A stretch of 64,000 nt of DNA from Marispirochaeta sp964554875 (lineage in GTDB: Bacteria; Spirochaetota; Spirochaetia; JC444; Marispirochaetaceae). The DNA lies in the NCBI GenBank assembly GCA_964554875.1, contig CAZKQJ010000026.1, positions 1-64,000 of the forward strand, read 5' to 3'. Made by a program: the position numbers and the translations under genes. This document shows positions 17,086-25,754 of the stretch, one piece after another. The notes below the pieces were generated by a model, which was not told the DNA's origin, did not search any database, and worked only from the letters and a program-made list of their open reading frames with translations. Each line of letters begins with the position of its first letter. The first letter of the stretch is position 1.

Positions 17086-18453
17086 ATGAGTTTGGTACTT
17101 GTTATCGACGATGAACCCGGCATTCGCAGCGTTCTCCACGATATTCTCACCGATGAAGGCTACCCGGTTCTCTGCGCCGAGGACGGTATCGAAGGTCTCG
17201 CCCTGCTCAGGGAAAACCCCGTCGATCTTGTAATTCTCGATGTATGGCTCCCAAACATGGGGGGAATCGACGTTCTGAAGCAGATCAAGGAGGAGTATCC
17301 TGATCTGGAGGTCATTGTAATATCCGGTCACGCCAACATCGACATGGCGGTCAAGGCGGTTAAACTTGGGGCCTTCGACTTCATCGAGAAACCCCTCTCC
17401 CTGGACCGTCTGCTCACCATCTGCCGCAATGCCTTTCAACTGGAAGAGCTGCGCAGGGAAAACACCAACCTGAAAAGATCCCTCTTCATAGAGGATGAGA
17501 TCATCGGCGAAAGCCCGGGGATCAGAAAGGTGAAGGAGCGGATACGCCAGAGCGCCGCCTCCGACGCCAAGGTGCTGATCCTGGGCGACAACGGCACGGG
17601 AAAGGAGCTGGTTGCCCGGGAGATCCACCGCCAGAGCAGCAGGGCATCCGGTCCCTTCGTAGAGGTGAACTGCGCCGCCATTCCGGATACCCTGATCGAA
17701 AGTGAACTTTTCGGCCACGAAAAAGGGGCCTTTACCGGGGCTGTTTCCAGAAGAAAGGGTAAGTTCGAATCCGCCGACGGAGGGACCCTCTTTCTTGACG
17801 AGATAGCGGATATGTCATTGAACGCCCAGGCCAAGGTTCTGCGGGTGATTCAGGAGCAGATGTTTCAACGCCTGGGCGGAGAGTCCCAGATCAGCGTGGA
17901 TGTACGTCTGCTGGCGGCGACAAACAAGGATATTCAGGCAGAGATCCGGGCCGGCCGCTTTCGGGAGGATCTCTTTTTCCGGCTCAATGTGGTTCCGATT
18001 CACGTGCCCGCCCTGCGGGAGAGACTGGATGACCTGCCCCTGCTGGCGGGATATTTCATGCAGAAATACGCTGCCGATGATCCTGCAGGGGCTGTCAGGC
18101 ACTTTTCCGATGAAGCCATGCAGGTTTTACAGGATTATTCATGGCCCGGGAACATAAGGGAATTGAAAAATTTCATAGAACGGATTAATATAATGAGCGA
18201 CGAAGAGAGTATTTCCGCCGAGACTGCGCTATACTATCTTGGAGAACAGCAGCTGCCACCGGCACATACCGATCTTCGGGACTACCTCGATTTGAGACTG
18301 AACGAAGCAAAAGAGCTCTTTGAGAAACGGTTTCTTGAAACCAAATTACAGGAATGCGGATACAATATCTCCCAGACTGCCGGAAACCTGGGTATCTATC
18401 CCAGCAACCTGCACAGTAAGATTAAGAAATACAGTATTGAGATCAAGAAATGA
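17086..18453 (+). CDS. ntrX: NtrX-like sigma-54 dependent response regulator
   Basis: The 455-residue regulator has a receiver with Asp52 (VILDVWLP), an AAA+ sigma-54 activation domain with Walker A GDNGTGKEL (about 167-175), GAFTGA loop at 214-219 and Walker B TLFLDEIADM. A short C-terminal Fis-type helix-turn-helix (ISQTAGNLGIYPSNLHSKIK) closes it. It should activate sigma-54 promoters when phosphorylated by the adjacent NtrY. I chose ATG 17086, with GGAG 8 nt upstream. The gene overlaps lexA by 4 nt. I found no convincing -24/-12 promoter in the window, so targets are probably elsewhere. Confidence 0.93.
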   Translation: MSLVLVIDDEPGIRSVLHDILTDEGYPVLCAEDGIEGLALLRENPVDLVILDVWLPNMGGIDVLKQIKEEYPDLEVIVISGHANIDMAVKAVKLGAFDFIEKPLSLDRLLTICRNAFQLEELRRENTNLKRSLFIEDEIIGESPGIRKVKERIRQSAASDAKVLILGDNGTGKELVAREIHRQSSRASGPFVEVNCAAIPDTLIESELFGHEKGAFTGAVSRRKGKFESADGGTLFLDEIADMSLNAQAKVLRVIQEQMFQRLGGESQISVDVRLLAATNKDIQAEIRAGRFREDLFFRLNVVPIHVPALRERLDDLPLLAGYFMQKYAADDPAGAVRHFSDEAMQVLQDYSWPGNIRELKNFIERINIMSDEESISAETALYYLGEQQLPPAHTDLRDYLDLRLNEAKELFEKRFLETKLQECGYNISQTAGNLGIYPSNLHSKIKKYSIEIKK

Positions 18454-19058
18454 AAAAACTGACCAGTCGCCAAAACGAAGTCCTCGGTTTTATTAAAGAG
18501 TATCTCTCCGAACACAGATATCCTCCCACCATACGTGAGATTGCTTCCTTTTTCTCCATTTCTGTCAAAGGGGCCTATGATCACGTAAAGGCTCTGGAGA
18601 AAAAAGGGCACCTGCGTTCGGGATCGAGCAAAAGCCGTGCCCTTGAGATCATCTCCCAGGATGATTCCTCCGGCGACGAAATCCTGGAGATCCCCGTCCT
18701 CGGAAACGTTGCTGCGGGTATTCCGCTCTTTGCGGAGGAGAACTTCGACGGACAGGTCAGGGTCCCGGCCTCCCAGCTCTCCCGGGGGGAACACTTTGCC
18801 CTGAAGGTAAAGGGAGACAGCATGCAGAACGCCGGGATTCTGGATGGAGACACAGCCGTCTTCCTGAAAACCGAGACAGCCTATAACGGGGACATCATCG
18901 TCGCCCGCATAAACGACGAAGCGGTCACCCTGAAGCGCTTCTTCCGGGAAAAGAACCGGGTCAAACTGAAATCCGAGAATCCCGTCTATCCCCCCATCTA
19001 CACCCAGAATGTCCGTGTCCTTGGAAAACTTCAGTACCTGATCCGCTGTTATGAGTAA
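18450..19058 (+). CDS. lexA: LexA repressor
   Basis: LexA represses the SOS regulon and cleaves itself when RecA is activated. The 202-residue protein has the N-terminal winged helix (SRQNEVLGFIKEYLSEHRYP, then a recognition helix around SISVKGAYDHVKALE). The Ala89-Gly90 cleavage site is in VAAG, the nucleophile Ser124 in KGDSM and the general base Lys162 in AVTLKRF. Its ATG overlaps the ntrX stop, so it has no private intergenic region. Whether it has an internal promoter is unclear. That arrangement is unusual for a repressor that normally controls itself. Confidence 0.95.
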   Translation: MKKLTSRQNEVLGFIKEYLSEHRYPPTIREIASFFSISVKGAYDHVKALEKKGHLRSGSSKSRALEIISQDDSSGDEILEIPVLGNVAAGIPLFAEENFDGQVRVPASQLSRGEHFALKVKGDSMQNAGILDGDTAVFLKTETAYNGDIIVARINDEAVTLKRFFREKNRVKLKSENPVYPPIYTQNVRVLGKLQYLIRCYE

Positions 19059-20055
19059 ATCAATCTTTCTTCTCCTGGGCCCCGAAAACGGGGAAAAGGA
19101 GCGTTTCATCGCCCGTCTGCGCAGTGATCTTGAAAAGAGGGCGGGGGGATCCCTGGAAACATCGAGTTTTTACCCCTACGACACATCAATGGCGGATGTC
19201 GTTTCGGATATGCGTAACGGGTCGCTTTTTGCATCGGACAAACTGGTGAAGATCAGCCGTATCGAAGACCTGAAAAAAGAGGGTGTGGACTCCCTGATCG
19301 AGTATATATCTTCTCCCAGCCCCGGAGTAACCCTGCTCCTCCTTTCCGATGAGATTGGAGGAGATCCGAAAAGCCCCCCGGGAAGAATCAAGAAAGCCCT
19401 TCCAAAGGAGAGCTCAAAGATCTTCTGGGAGCTCTTCGAGAACCAGAAACAGGGATGGATCCTCTCTTACTTCCGGGAAAGAAAGATGGGTATCCATCAG
19501 GAGGCCCTGGAACTGCTCCTGGACCTGGTGGACAACAATACCCTGGATCTGAAGGAGGCCTGCGGACGCCTCGCCCTCTATTACGGGGAGGGACGGCAGC
19601 TGAGCGTCGAGGATGTGGAGAGCCAGATACTCCACAGCAAGGAGGAAAACGTCTTCAGCCTCTTTGCAAAAATCGCCGAGGGGGATTTGAGCGGCAGCCT
19701 GGACATCTGCATCAAGATCCTTGAATCCGGCGCCGGGCAGGCGGTGCAGATACTGGGCGGGATAATCTGGCAGTTCCGCAGACTCCATTCCCTGCGGCTG
19801 CTTCTGGACAGCAACTTCAGCGAACAGGAGGCCCTCAACCGGGTCAACATCCGGGGTAAGCGGAACGGGCAGATCAGCCTGCAGGGAGCAGCCAGCTACA
19901 GCGCCGAGGAACTGGGCCGCATCCTCGCCCTCCAGGCCCGCTACGACGGTCTCCTGCGCAGCACCCCGGCGGAGGCTCATCTGCATGTATTGAGCATGTT
20001 TTTCTACTACGCCGTCTCCCGCAAAGGCCTGGAAGAGGAGCCGGTGCTGCCTTAA
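19051..20055 (+). CDS. holA: DNA polymerase III, delta subunit
   Basis: HolA is the clamp-opening subunit of the replicative clamp loader. The 334-residue protein has the expected three parts: an AAA+-like N-terminus lacking a usable Walker A (FLLLGPENGEKERFI), a middle domain and a C-terminal helical collar domain (QAVQILGGIIWQFRRLHSLR, then YDGLLRS). It overlaps lexA by 8 nt. Its stop and that of uvrC share the bases TTAA at 20052-20055, so the two genes converge with no gap. Confidence 0.88.
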   Translation: MSKSIFLLLGPENGEKERFIARLRSDLEKRAGGSLETSSFYPYDTSMADVVSDMRNGSLFASDKLVKISRIEDLKKEGVDSLIEYISSPSPGVTLLLLSDEIGGDPKSPPGRIKKALPKESSKIFWELFENQKQGWILSYFRERKMGIHQEALELLLDLVDNNTLDLKEACGRLALYYGEGRQLSVEDVESQILHSKEENVFSLFAKIAEGDLSGSLDICIKILESGAGQAVQILGGIIWQFRRLHSLRLLLDSNFSEQEALNRVNIRGKRNGQISLQGAASYSAEELGRILALQARYDGLLRSTPAEAHLHVLSMFFYYAVSRKGLEEEPVLP

Positions 20056-21875
20056 TCTCCGGTTTCTGCCTTTTTCGCCGAAAACTCCGCCGCCACCCGT
20101 TCTGCCACGGCTTCCGGAAGGCGTCCCCGGTCCCGCAGATCCTCGTAAGTGGCCGCGGACAGCCCCTCGATACCGCCGAACTCCTTGATAAGCGCCGCCG
20201 CCCTGCGTTCCCCGATCCCATGGATTCCCGTCAATCGGCCAAGTCGTATATCTGTAGTCCGCTGCCGACGGCTTAAGGATGTAGCGAAGCGGTGGGACTC
20301 GTCCCGCACCGCCTGCAGCACCTTCAGGGCCTCCGCGGTCTCCGGCAGACTTACCGGATCGCTCCGGCCGGGAAGAAAGATCTCCTCGTTCTTTTTCGCA
20401 AGACCGATCACCGCGATCTCCTCAAGTCCCAGCCCCCGGATAATCTCCAGGGCCGCGTTGAGCTGACCCTTTCCGCCGTCGATAACCACCAGGTCCGGAC
20501 GGGGCAGATCCTCGTTCAGTACCCGGGTATAGCGCCGGGCCATGGCCTCCCGCATAGCCTGGAAATCGTCGACCTCGCCTTGTAAGCTGCGGATGTTGAA
20601 GGAGCGGTAGTTCTTCTTGTCCGGGTTGCCGTTGTAGAAGGAGACCAGGGAGGCCACAGTGTTCTTCCCCGCAAGATGGGCTATATCGAAGCCTTCGATA
20701 CGCCTTGGAAGACTTGCAAGTCCCAGGACTATGCGCAGTTCCTCCAGGGCAGGCAGATTTGCCGAAGCCTTCTGTCTCTTCTGCACGTCCATGGAGGCGT
20801 TCTCCCAGGCCATGCGTACAATGGAGCGATGGCGTCCCTCCGCGGGGACCTCCACCGCAGTTTCTACCCAGCCCTGGGCGGCAAAGAACTCACCAAGAAG
20901 GGCAGTGTTAACCTGATGGGATAGATAGAGCATCTCAGGAGGCCGGTGATCCGGGGTATAGTACTGCAGGAGAAAATCGAGAAGGAGCTCCTCTTCGTCC
21001 TGGGGGCTCACATTGCCGTAGAGTTCCCGGCCCACCAGCTTGCCTCCCCGCATCTGCATTACCGCGAAAGAGACGAAGCGTCCCGCCGTTGCCACCGCCA
21101 GATAGTCCCGGGACTCCTCCTGAAAATCCTGGACCTGCTGTCCCTCCTCGACGCTCACCACCGCGGCGATTGAATCCCGCAGGGAGGCGGCCTTCTCGAA
21201 CTTAAGCTGCGCCGCTGCCTCTTCCATCTCCGCCTTCAGATCGGAAATCAGTTCTTCCGTTGCCCCGGAGAGGAGTTTCCGCACCCGGTCAACCTCTTTA
21301 GCGTAGTCTTCACGGCTGATTTTCCCGACGCAGGGGGCCCTGCAGCGGCCGATGTGATAGTAGAGGCAGGGTGTGTCCCGTTTTTTCAGCTTCCCTTTGC
21401 ACTTTCTTAAGGGAAAGAGCCGCTCGATGAGTTCAAGGTAGCGGTCGACGCTGCGGGCATCCGGGTACGGGCCAAAATATTCCGAACCGTCCCGCACAAT
21501 CCGGCGGGTACGGAAGACCCGGGGGAAATCATCCGCGGTTATCCGAATTACCGGGTAGCTCTTCCCGTCCTTGAGGTTCACATTGTAGCGGGGAGTCCAC
21601 TGCTTGATCAGGTTGTTTTCAAGGACCAGGGCCTCGTACTCGTTGGCGGTTACGATGTACTCGACGGAGGCGATGCGCTGCACCAGAAAGCGGGTCTTGA
21701 TGTCCTTTTCCCCGATAAAATAGGAACCCGCCCGCTTGCGCAGGTCCACCGCCTTGCCCACATAGATGACCCGGGAGGAAGAATCCTTCATTATATAGAC
21801 CCCCGGGCTGTGGGGGAACTCCGCAACCTGTTCCTTGAGATCGATCAGCCGTTCGTCGTCGCTGTTTTCCTTCAT
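20052..21875 (-). CDS. uvrC: Excinuclease ABC subunit C
   Basis: UvrC makes both incisions during nucleotide-excision repair. The 607-residue protein has a GIY-YIG domain at about 20-95 (SPGVYIMKDSSSRVIYVGKA), a cysteine-rich stretch (CPC-like region around CLYYHIGRCRAPC), a UVR motif (about 205-240), the RNase H-like endonuclease domain, with IEGFDIAHLAGKNTVAS and VIDGGKGQLNAA, and a helix-hairpin-helix end. Length is normal. It lies next to lexA-holA on the opposite strand, which groups repair functions. The ATG has no strong ribosome-binding site. Confidence 0.96.
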   Translation of the reverse strand: MKENSDDERLIDLKEQVAEFPHSPGVYIMKDSSSRVIYVGKAVDLRKRAGSYFIGEKDIKTRFLVQRIASVEYIVTANEYEALVLENNLIKQWTPRYNVNLKDGKSYPVIRITADDFPRVFRTRRIVRDGSEYFGPYPDARSVDRYLELIERLFPLRKCKGKLKKRDTPCLYYHIGRCRAPCVGKISREDYAKEVDRVRKLLSGATEELISDLKAEMEEAAAQLKFEKAASLRDSIAAVVSVEEGQQVQDFQEESRDYLAVATAGRFVSFAVMQMRGGKLVGRELYGNVSPQDEEELLLDFLLQYYTPDHRPPEMLYLSHQVNTALLGEFFAAQGWVETAVEVPAEGRHRSIVRMAWENASMDVQKRQKASANLPALEELRIVLGLASLPRRIEGFDIAHLAGKNTVASLVSFYNGNPDKKNYRSFNIRSLQGEVDDFQAMREAMARRYTRVLNEDLPRPDLVVIDGGKGQLNAALEIIRGLGLEEIAVIGLAKKNEEIFLPGRSDPVSLPETAEALKVLQAVRDESHRFATSLSRRQRTTDIRLGRLTGIHGIGERRAAALIKEFGGIEGLSAATYEDLRDRGRLPEAVAERVAAEFSAKKAETGD

Positions 21876-21908
21876 AGATCGGGATAAAAATACTCCATTT
21901 TCAGGGAA

Positions 21909-21943
21909 GAAAAAAGCCGCCCGCAGAAGATCTCCGGACGGCG
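21909..21943 (-). terminator. Terminator of mmsA
   Basis: On the minus strand an 8-bp stem (21935-21942 with 21916-21923, one G-T pair) closes an 11-nt loop and leads into six T residues. It lies about 20 nt past the mmsA stop and just before uvrC, which is read in the same direction. Confidence 0.7.
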
Positions 21944-21963
21944 ATGATTCAGTTCAGGCAGGC

Positions 21964-23448
21964 TCAGCCCTCTTCGGACCAGAAGCGTTCGGTGATGATC
22001 TTGTCCTCGGTATAAAAATTGACGATCGCCTTGCCCTGGGCCTTGATGTCGGCGAACTGGGAGTTCTTCATTCCGCCGAAGGGCAGGTAGGCCACCGGAG
22101 CGGGAATCCCGACGTTGATGCCGATCATGCCGGCCTTGACCTCGATCTTGAACTTCCGGGCGAACCAGCCGTTCTGGGTGTAGATGGAGGCGCCGTTGCC
22201 GTACTGGTGATCGTTGATGATGCCGATTGCCTCGTCCAGGCTGTCGGCCTTCAGAATGACCACCACAGGCCCGAAGATCTCGGTCTGATGGATCTGCATT
22301 CCCGGCTTGACCCCGCCGAAAACCGTAGGCCCGATATAGTAGCCTTTCTCGTATCCCGCTACCTTGATATCCCGGCCGTCCAGGAGCAGTTCGGCCCCCT
22401 CCTTCACGCCGGTGTCGATCATTCCCAGGATAAACTCCTTCGCTTTGGCGGAAATTACCGGTCCCATTACCATGCTTTCGTCGGCCACCGCAGGATCAAG
22501 GGGATTGGTGGTAATTACCTCCCGGGCCGCCTTGACGAACTCTTCGGTCACCTTTGCGTAGGTATCGTCCCCGACACAGACAATGGCGGAGGCGGCCATA
22601 CAACGCTGACCGGCACAGCCGAAACAGGAGGTAATCATGTTCCGGATAACCTCGTTGAGGCGGGCGTCCGGCATGACCACCAGGTGATTCTTGGCGCCCC
22701 CCATGGCCTGGAAGCGTTTTCCGTTCTCGGCGCATTTTTTAGCCATCAGTTTACATGTCGGAGTCGAACCCACCAGGGAGACACCCTGCACCAGGGGATT
22801 TTCCATGAAGGCGTCCGCCACCGTGCGGTCACCGTTTATGAGGGTATAGACTCCCGCGGGGAGTCCCGTCTGATGGATCAGCTCGGTAATGAAGTTCATC
22901 GTATTCGGTACCTGCTTTGAGGCCTTGACCACGAAGCTGTTCCCCGTGGCTATCGCGTAGGGGAGAAACCAGAAAGGAACCATGGCGGGAAAGTTGAAGG
23001 GAGCGATCATCCCGAAAACCCCCATGGGTAGCCGGATAACCTCGCCGTCGATCTCGAAGGATGCCCCGATCAGCTTGTCTCCCTGCTGCATCACCGGCAT
23101 GCCGCAGGCCACCTCGACGTTTTCGAAAACCCGCTTCATTTCGGCACGGGCGTCAGGCAGGGACTTGCCCATTTCCTCCACCAGAATCCGGCTGATCTTC
23201 TCCTCGTTCTCCTCCAGCAGGTCCCGCAGCTTGAAGAGGTAGCTCACCCGCCGGGAGACAGGAACATCCTTCCAGGAAAGATAAGCCTCGTGGGCCGCTT
23301 CGATTGCCGTGTCGGTCTCCTGCCGCGGTGTCAGGGGAACCTGGGAGATCACTTCTCCCGTGCTCGGGTTTTCAACATCCAGGTAGGACGCGCCGGCGGG
23401 ATCCACCCACGCGCCGTTTACATAGTTCTTGAGTTTACGGACTGTCAT
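21964..23448 (-). CDS. mmsA: Methylmalonate-semialdehyde dehydrogenase (CoA-acylating)
   Basis: The enzyme oxidises methylmalonate or malonate semialdehyde to propionyl- or acetyl-CoA with NAD+ and CoA. It serves valine, inositol and beta-alanine breakdown (IolA/MmsA). The 494-residue protein has the aldehyde dehydrogenase fold, the active-site Cys in CAGQRCMAASA, and the family-specific GGAKNH stretch in place of the usual Glu motif. The start has AAGGAG. It is divergent from a FadR-type regulator, with a palindrome at 23459-23486 between them, so it is probably substrate-induced. Substrate identity is by family. Confidence 0.92.
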   Translation of the reverse strand: MTVRKLKNYVNGAWVDPAGASYLDVENPSTGEVISQVPLTPRQETDTAIEAAHEAYLSWKDVPVSRRVSYLFKLRDLLEENEEKISRILVEEMGKSLPDARAEMKRVFENVEVACGMPVMQQGDKLIGASFEIDGEVIRLPMGVFGMIAPFNFPAMVPFWFLPYAIATGNSFVVKASKQVPNTMNFITELIHQTGLPAGVYTLINGDRTVADAFMENPLVQGVSLVGSTPTCKLMAKKCAENGKRFQAMGGAKNHLVVMPDARLNEVIRNMITSCFGCAGQRCMAASAIVCVGDDTYAKVTEEFVKAAREVITTNPLDPAVADESMVMGPVISAKAKEFILGMIDTGVKEGAELLLDGRDIKVAGYEKGYYIGPTVFGGVKPGMQIHQTEIFGPVVVILKADSLDEAIGIINDHQYGNGASIYTQNGWFARKFKIEVKAGMIGINVGIPAPVAYLPFGGMKNSQFADIKAQGKAIVNFYTEDKIITERFWSEEG

Positions 23449-23458
23449 TATCTGCTCC

Positions 23459-23486
23459 TTGTCATATTAATCATATTGTATGACAA
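23459..23486. promoter_or_regulatory. Inverted-repeat operator between mmsA and its regulator
   Basis: TTGTCATA (23459-23466) is repeated exactly in reverse as TATGACAA (23479-23486) with 12 nt between. The left arm overlaps the mmsA ribosome-binding site, and the whole lies between the two divergent starts, so binding by the GntR-type protein would block mmsA. It is longer than the FadR consensus. Confidence 0.6.
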
Positions 23487-23574
23487 TAAGATTAAATAAC
23501 TCTTGCAGTTTGTCAAGGTATGGCGTAGATTTGTTTCCGGGCACCTTAAAAAGATCGCCGACGGAGGCCGCACC

Positions 23575-24309
23575 GTGGAACAGACCATCCCCCTGACCTA
23601 CACCCCTGTCCGCCGACAGACCGTAGTCGGCCAGGTGATGGAACAGATAAAAGAGCTCATTGCCTCGGGAAGACTCAAACCCGGGGATAAAATTCCGACG
23701 GAACAGGAACTGGCGGCAAAGTTCGGCGTAGGCCGTTCCACTATCCGCGAGGCCATCAAGGTCTTTACCTATCTTGGTGTGTTCGAATCCCGGACCCGGA
23801 AAGGAACCTGCCTGCAGGACCATTCGGGGATCTCCGAAGAGGCCCTGACCTGGGCATTCATCCTGGGACGGGAGGATTTCCGCAACCTGATGGAGGTTCG
23901 CAAGGCCCTGGAGCTTGAAGCCTGGTTCATTCTCTGTGAAGCAGCACGACAGGAGCCTGGATCAGTGCTGAGAACAATACACAGCCTGGAGGACGAGGTC
24001 GCCTGCATGGAGAGAGCCATCAGCGAACGGGATGATATGGAACTGGTGGAGGCGGATTTCCGTTTTCACCGGGCGGCGGTTGCTGCCTCGGGAAACAGCC
24101 TCTTTACCAATCTCTTCGATACCCTGAAGTCCTTTACCTGCGAGGAGATAACCCGTTCCAACATTCCCCGGAACTACTCACCCCGCATAGTGGAAGAACA
24201 CAAGGAGATGATCGAAGCCCTGAAAACAGGAGATCTCCTGACTATAACCCGCCTCTTCAGAGAACACATCGAAAAGGCCATAGGGCGGGTGCTGCGGGAG
24301 AACGGGTAA
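23575..24309 (+). CDS. FadR-type GntR family transcriptional regulator
   Basis: The 244-residue repressor has an N-terminal winged helix (residues about 10-75, with IPTEQELAAKFGVGRSTIRE) and a C-terminal FCD ligand domain. In the latter, MEVRKALELEAWF, RFHRAAVAASGN and the late EEHKEMIEAL supply the usual Asp/His metal-type residues. GTG 23575 has GGAGG 7 nt upstream, so I prefer it to TTG 23503. It is divergent from mmsA and probably senses a short-chain acid or acyl intermediate of that pathway. It likely also controls itself. Confidence 0.88.
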   Translation: MEQTIPLTYTPVRRQTVVGQVMEQIKELIASGRLKPGDKIPTEQELAAKFGVGRSTIREAIKVFTYLGVFESRTRKGTCLQDHSGISEEALTWAFILGREDFRNLMEVRKALELEAWFILCEAARQEPGSVLRTIHSLEDEVACMERAISERDDMELVEADFRFHRAAVAASGNSLFTNLFDTLKSFTCEEITRSNIPRNYSPRIVEEHKEMIEALKTGDLLTITRLFREHIEKAIGRVLRENG

Positions 24310-24310
24310 A

Positions 24311-24480
24311 TTTGTGTTTTGGAACAGCGATACACAGGATAGGCAGGATTGGATTTAAGGAAAGGAACCACAGAGCCTCAGAGAACGCTGAGTTTTTTCA
24401 TATTACCTCCGTGTTACTCCGTGCTCTCGGTGCCTCGGTGGCTTTCCCACTCCTGTTCATCCTCCCCATCTAAGCTGCAA
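24311..24480. repeat. Inverted-repeat intergenic element, copy A
   Basis: The 170-bp stretch has a left arm with a dog-eared motif (about GATAcACAGGAT..CAGGAT, then ACCACAGAGCCTCAGAG). Its right arm is the approximate reverse complement (CTCGGTGCCTCGGTGG, then CTGTTCATCCTCCCCATCT). The left 110 bp is repeated at roughly 80% identity, direct orientation, at 25754. No coding sequence is seen. Similar CACAGAG/CTCCGTG-rich elements are known from many bacterial genomes, often near small accessory genes. Confidence 0.8.
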
Positions 24481-24506
24481 AAACCTTCGACTACAATCGA
24501 ATCTAT

Positions 24507-24536
24507 TTGACAAACGCGATAAGCTTCGATCATAAT
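24507..24536 (+). promoter_or_regulatory. Promoter of the AAA/DUF4143 ATPase
   Basis: TTGACA (24507-24512), an 18-nt spacer and CATAAT (24531-24536) form a good promoter. The -10 box ends 6 nt before the ATG at 24543, so the transcript would start on the first base of the gene. Confidence 0.65.
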
Positions 24537-24542
24537 AGAAGG

Positions 24543-25754
24543 ATGAAACAGATCCGCCGTAGCATCTATTTGGAGAAACTACACTCTTACATTCAAGCTC
24601 CGGCCATTACAGTTGTTACTGGTCCGCGCAGAGCAGGTAAAAGCGTCCTCCTGAGGCAACTGGCGGAAGAACTGATCTCATCAGAACAGGTTGTGTTTAT
24701 TGACAAGGAATCCTTTGACTTCGAGGGCATAAACACCGGCAGAGATCTGATAAGCCATGTGGATATACACAGTTCCGGCAAAGAGAGACGTTATGTAATT
24801 GTAGACGAAATCCAGCAGATTGCAGGATGGGAACAAGCTGTCGCATCCCTGAACGGTGATGAACATTCCCGGGTAATCATTTCAGGATCAAATGCATCCC
24901 TATTATCCGGCGATCTGGCTACATTAATTGCTGGACGCTACCTCACCCTGCCGGTGTTCCCTCTCTCTCTTCCCGAATTTCAAGAACTGTACCAGCTTTT
25001 ACACGGTGATCATCACCTCGACAGATTGGAGTTGTTCCGTCTTTATTTAAGATTCGGAGGTCTCCCCGGGCTTCTGCACACTGATCTCAGCACTGATGTC
25101 GTCAGCCAAATGCAGAAAGATATTGTAAATACCATCGCTGTTCGAGACATCATCTCCCGCTACAATATCCGCGATATCCGTCTTTTTGAGTCCGTCATGT
25201 CCTTTGCACTGGAAAATATTGGGAACCTCCTTTCAGCCAAAAAAATTACTGACTTTTTAAAGAAGGAACGTCGCAGCCTTTCGGTGGATTCTGTCCTCAA
25301 TTACCTGCGTTATATGCAGGACGCCTTTCTTCTGTATGAGGTTCCACGGTTCGATATCAAAGGGAAGAAACTGATGGAAATAAACCATAAATACTATCTG
25401 GGAGACATCGGTATTCGCAACGGCTTTATCGGCTACAGGGAACAGGACATTTCAGGAATCTTTGAAAACCTGGTCTTTCTTGAACTGAAGAGGCGTGCGT
25501 ATACGGTTACTGTCGGGAGTATAACAGGGGAGGAGATTGACTTCATCGCGGAAAAGGATAAGCTGCGCAGCTATATTCAGGTTTCCTACATCCTGGGCAG
25601 TCCCGCCACGATTGAACGGGAACTGTCGCCCCTTCGAAATGTAGATGATAATTACAGCAAGACCCTTCTGACCCTGGACAGCTTCCAGCCCCGGGACTTT
25701 CAGGGTATACACCACCGTTCAATTTTAGACTTCCTTATGGGAGAGGAACTTTAG
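24543..25754 (+). CDS. AAA-family ATPase with DUF4143 domain
   Basis: The 403-residue protein has Walker A TGPRRAGKSVLLRQ (about 20-33), a Walker B VIVDEIQQIAGWE (about 88-100), and a sensor-type GSNASLLSGDLAT. The C-terminal DUF4143 region has a winged helix and a restriction-endonuclease-like fold (ENLVFLELKRRAY, EEIDFIAEKDKL). The family is widespread, mobile and without settled function. The gene is more AT-rich than its neighbours and lies between two direct copies of one repeat element, so it was probably acquired. An upstream TTG in frame is part of the -35 box. No ribosome-binding site precedes the ATG. Confidence 0.88.
   Translation: MKQIRRSIYLEKLHSYIQAPAITVVTGPRRAGKSVLLRQLAEELISSEQVVFIDKESFDFEGINTGRDLISHVDIHSSGKERRYVIVDEIQQIAGWEQAVASLNGDEHSRVIISGSNASLLSGDLATLIAGRYLTLPVFPLSLPEFQELYQLLHGDHHLDRLELFRLYLRFGGLPGLLHTDLSTDVVSQMQKDIVNTIAVRDIISRYNIRDIRLFESVMSFALENIGNLLSAKKITDFLKKERRSLSVDSVLNYLRYMQDAFLLYEVPRFDIKGKKLMEINHKYYLGDIGIRNGFIGYREQDISGIFENLVFLELKRRAYTVTVGSITGEEIDFIAEKDKLRSYIQVSYILGSPATIERELSPLRNVDDNYSKTLLTLDSFQPRDFQGIHHRSILDFLMGEEL

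Noticed and set aside
11729..20055. Sigma-54 (-24/-12) promoters that NtrX might use in this block.
   Set aside because: No TGGCAC-N5-TTGC type site that I could see in front of a gene; the promoters found are of the -35/-10 type.
21835..22920. 361-residue open frame on the plus strand across mmsA.
   Set aside because: Antisense to a normal mmsA with the catalytic Cys; it also runs through the mmsA terminator.
24507..24542. N-terminal extension of the AAA ATPase from a TTG.
   Set aside because: The TTG is part of the TTGACA -35 box of its promoter, so it would not be transcribed.
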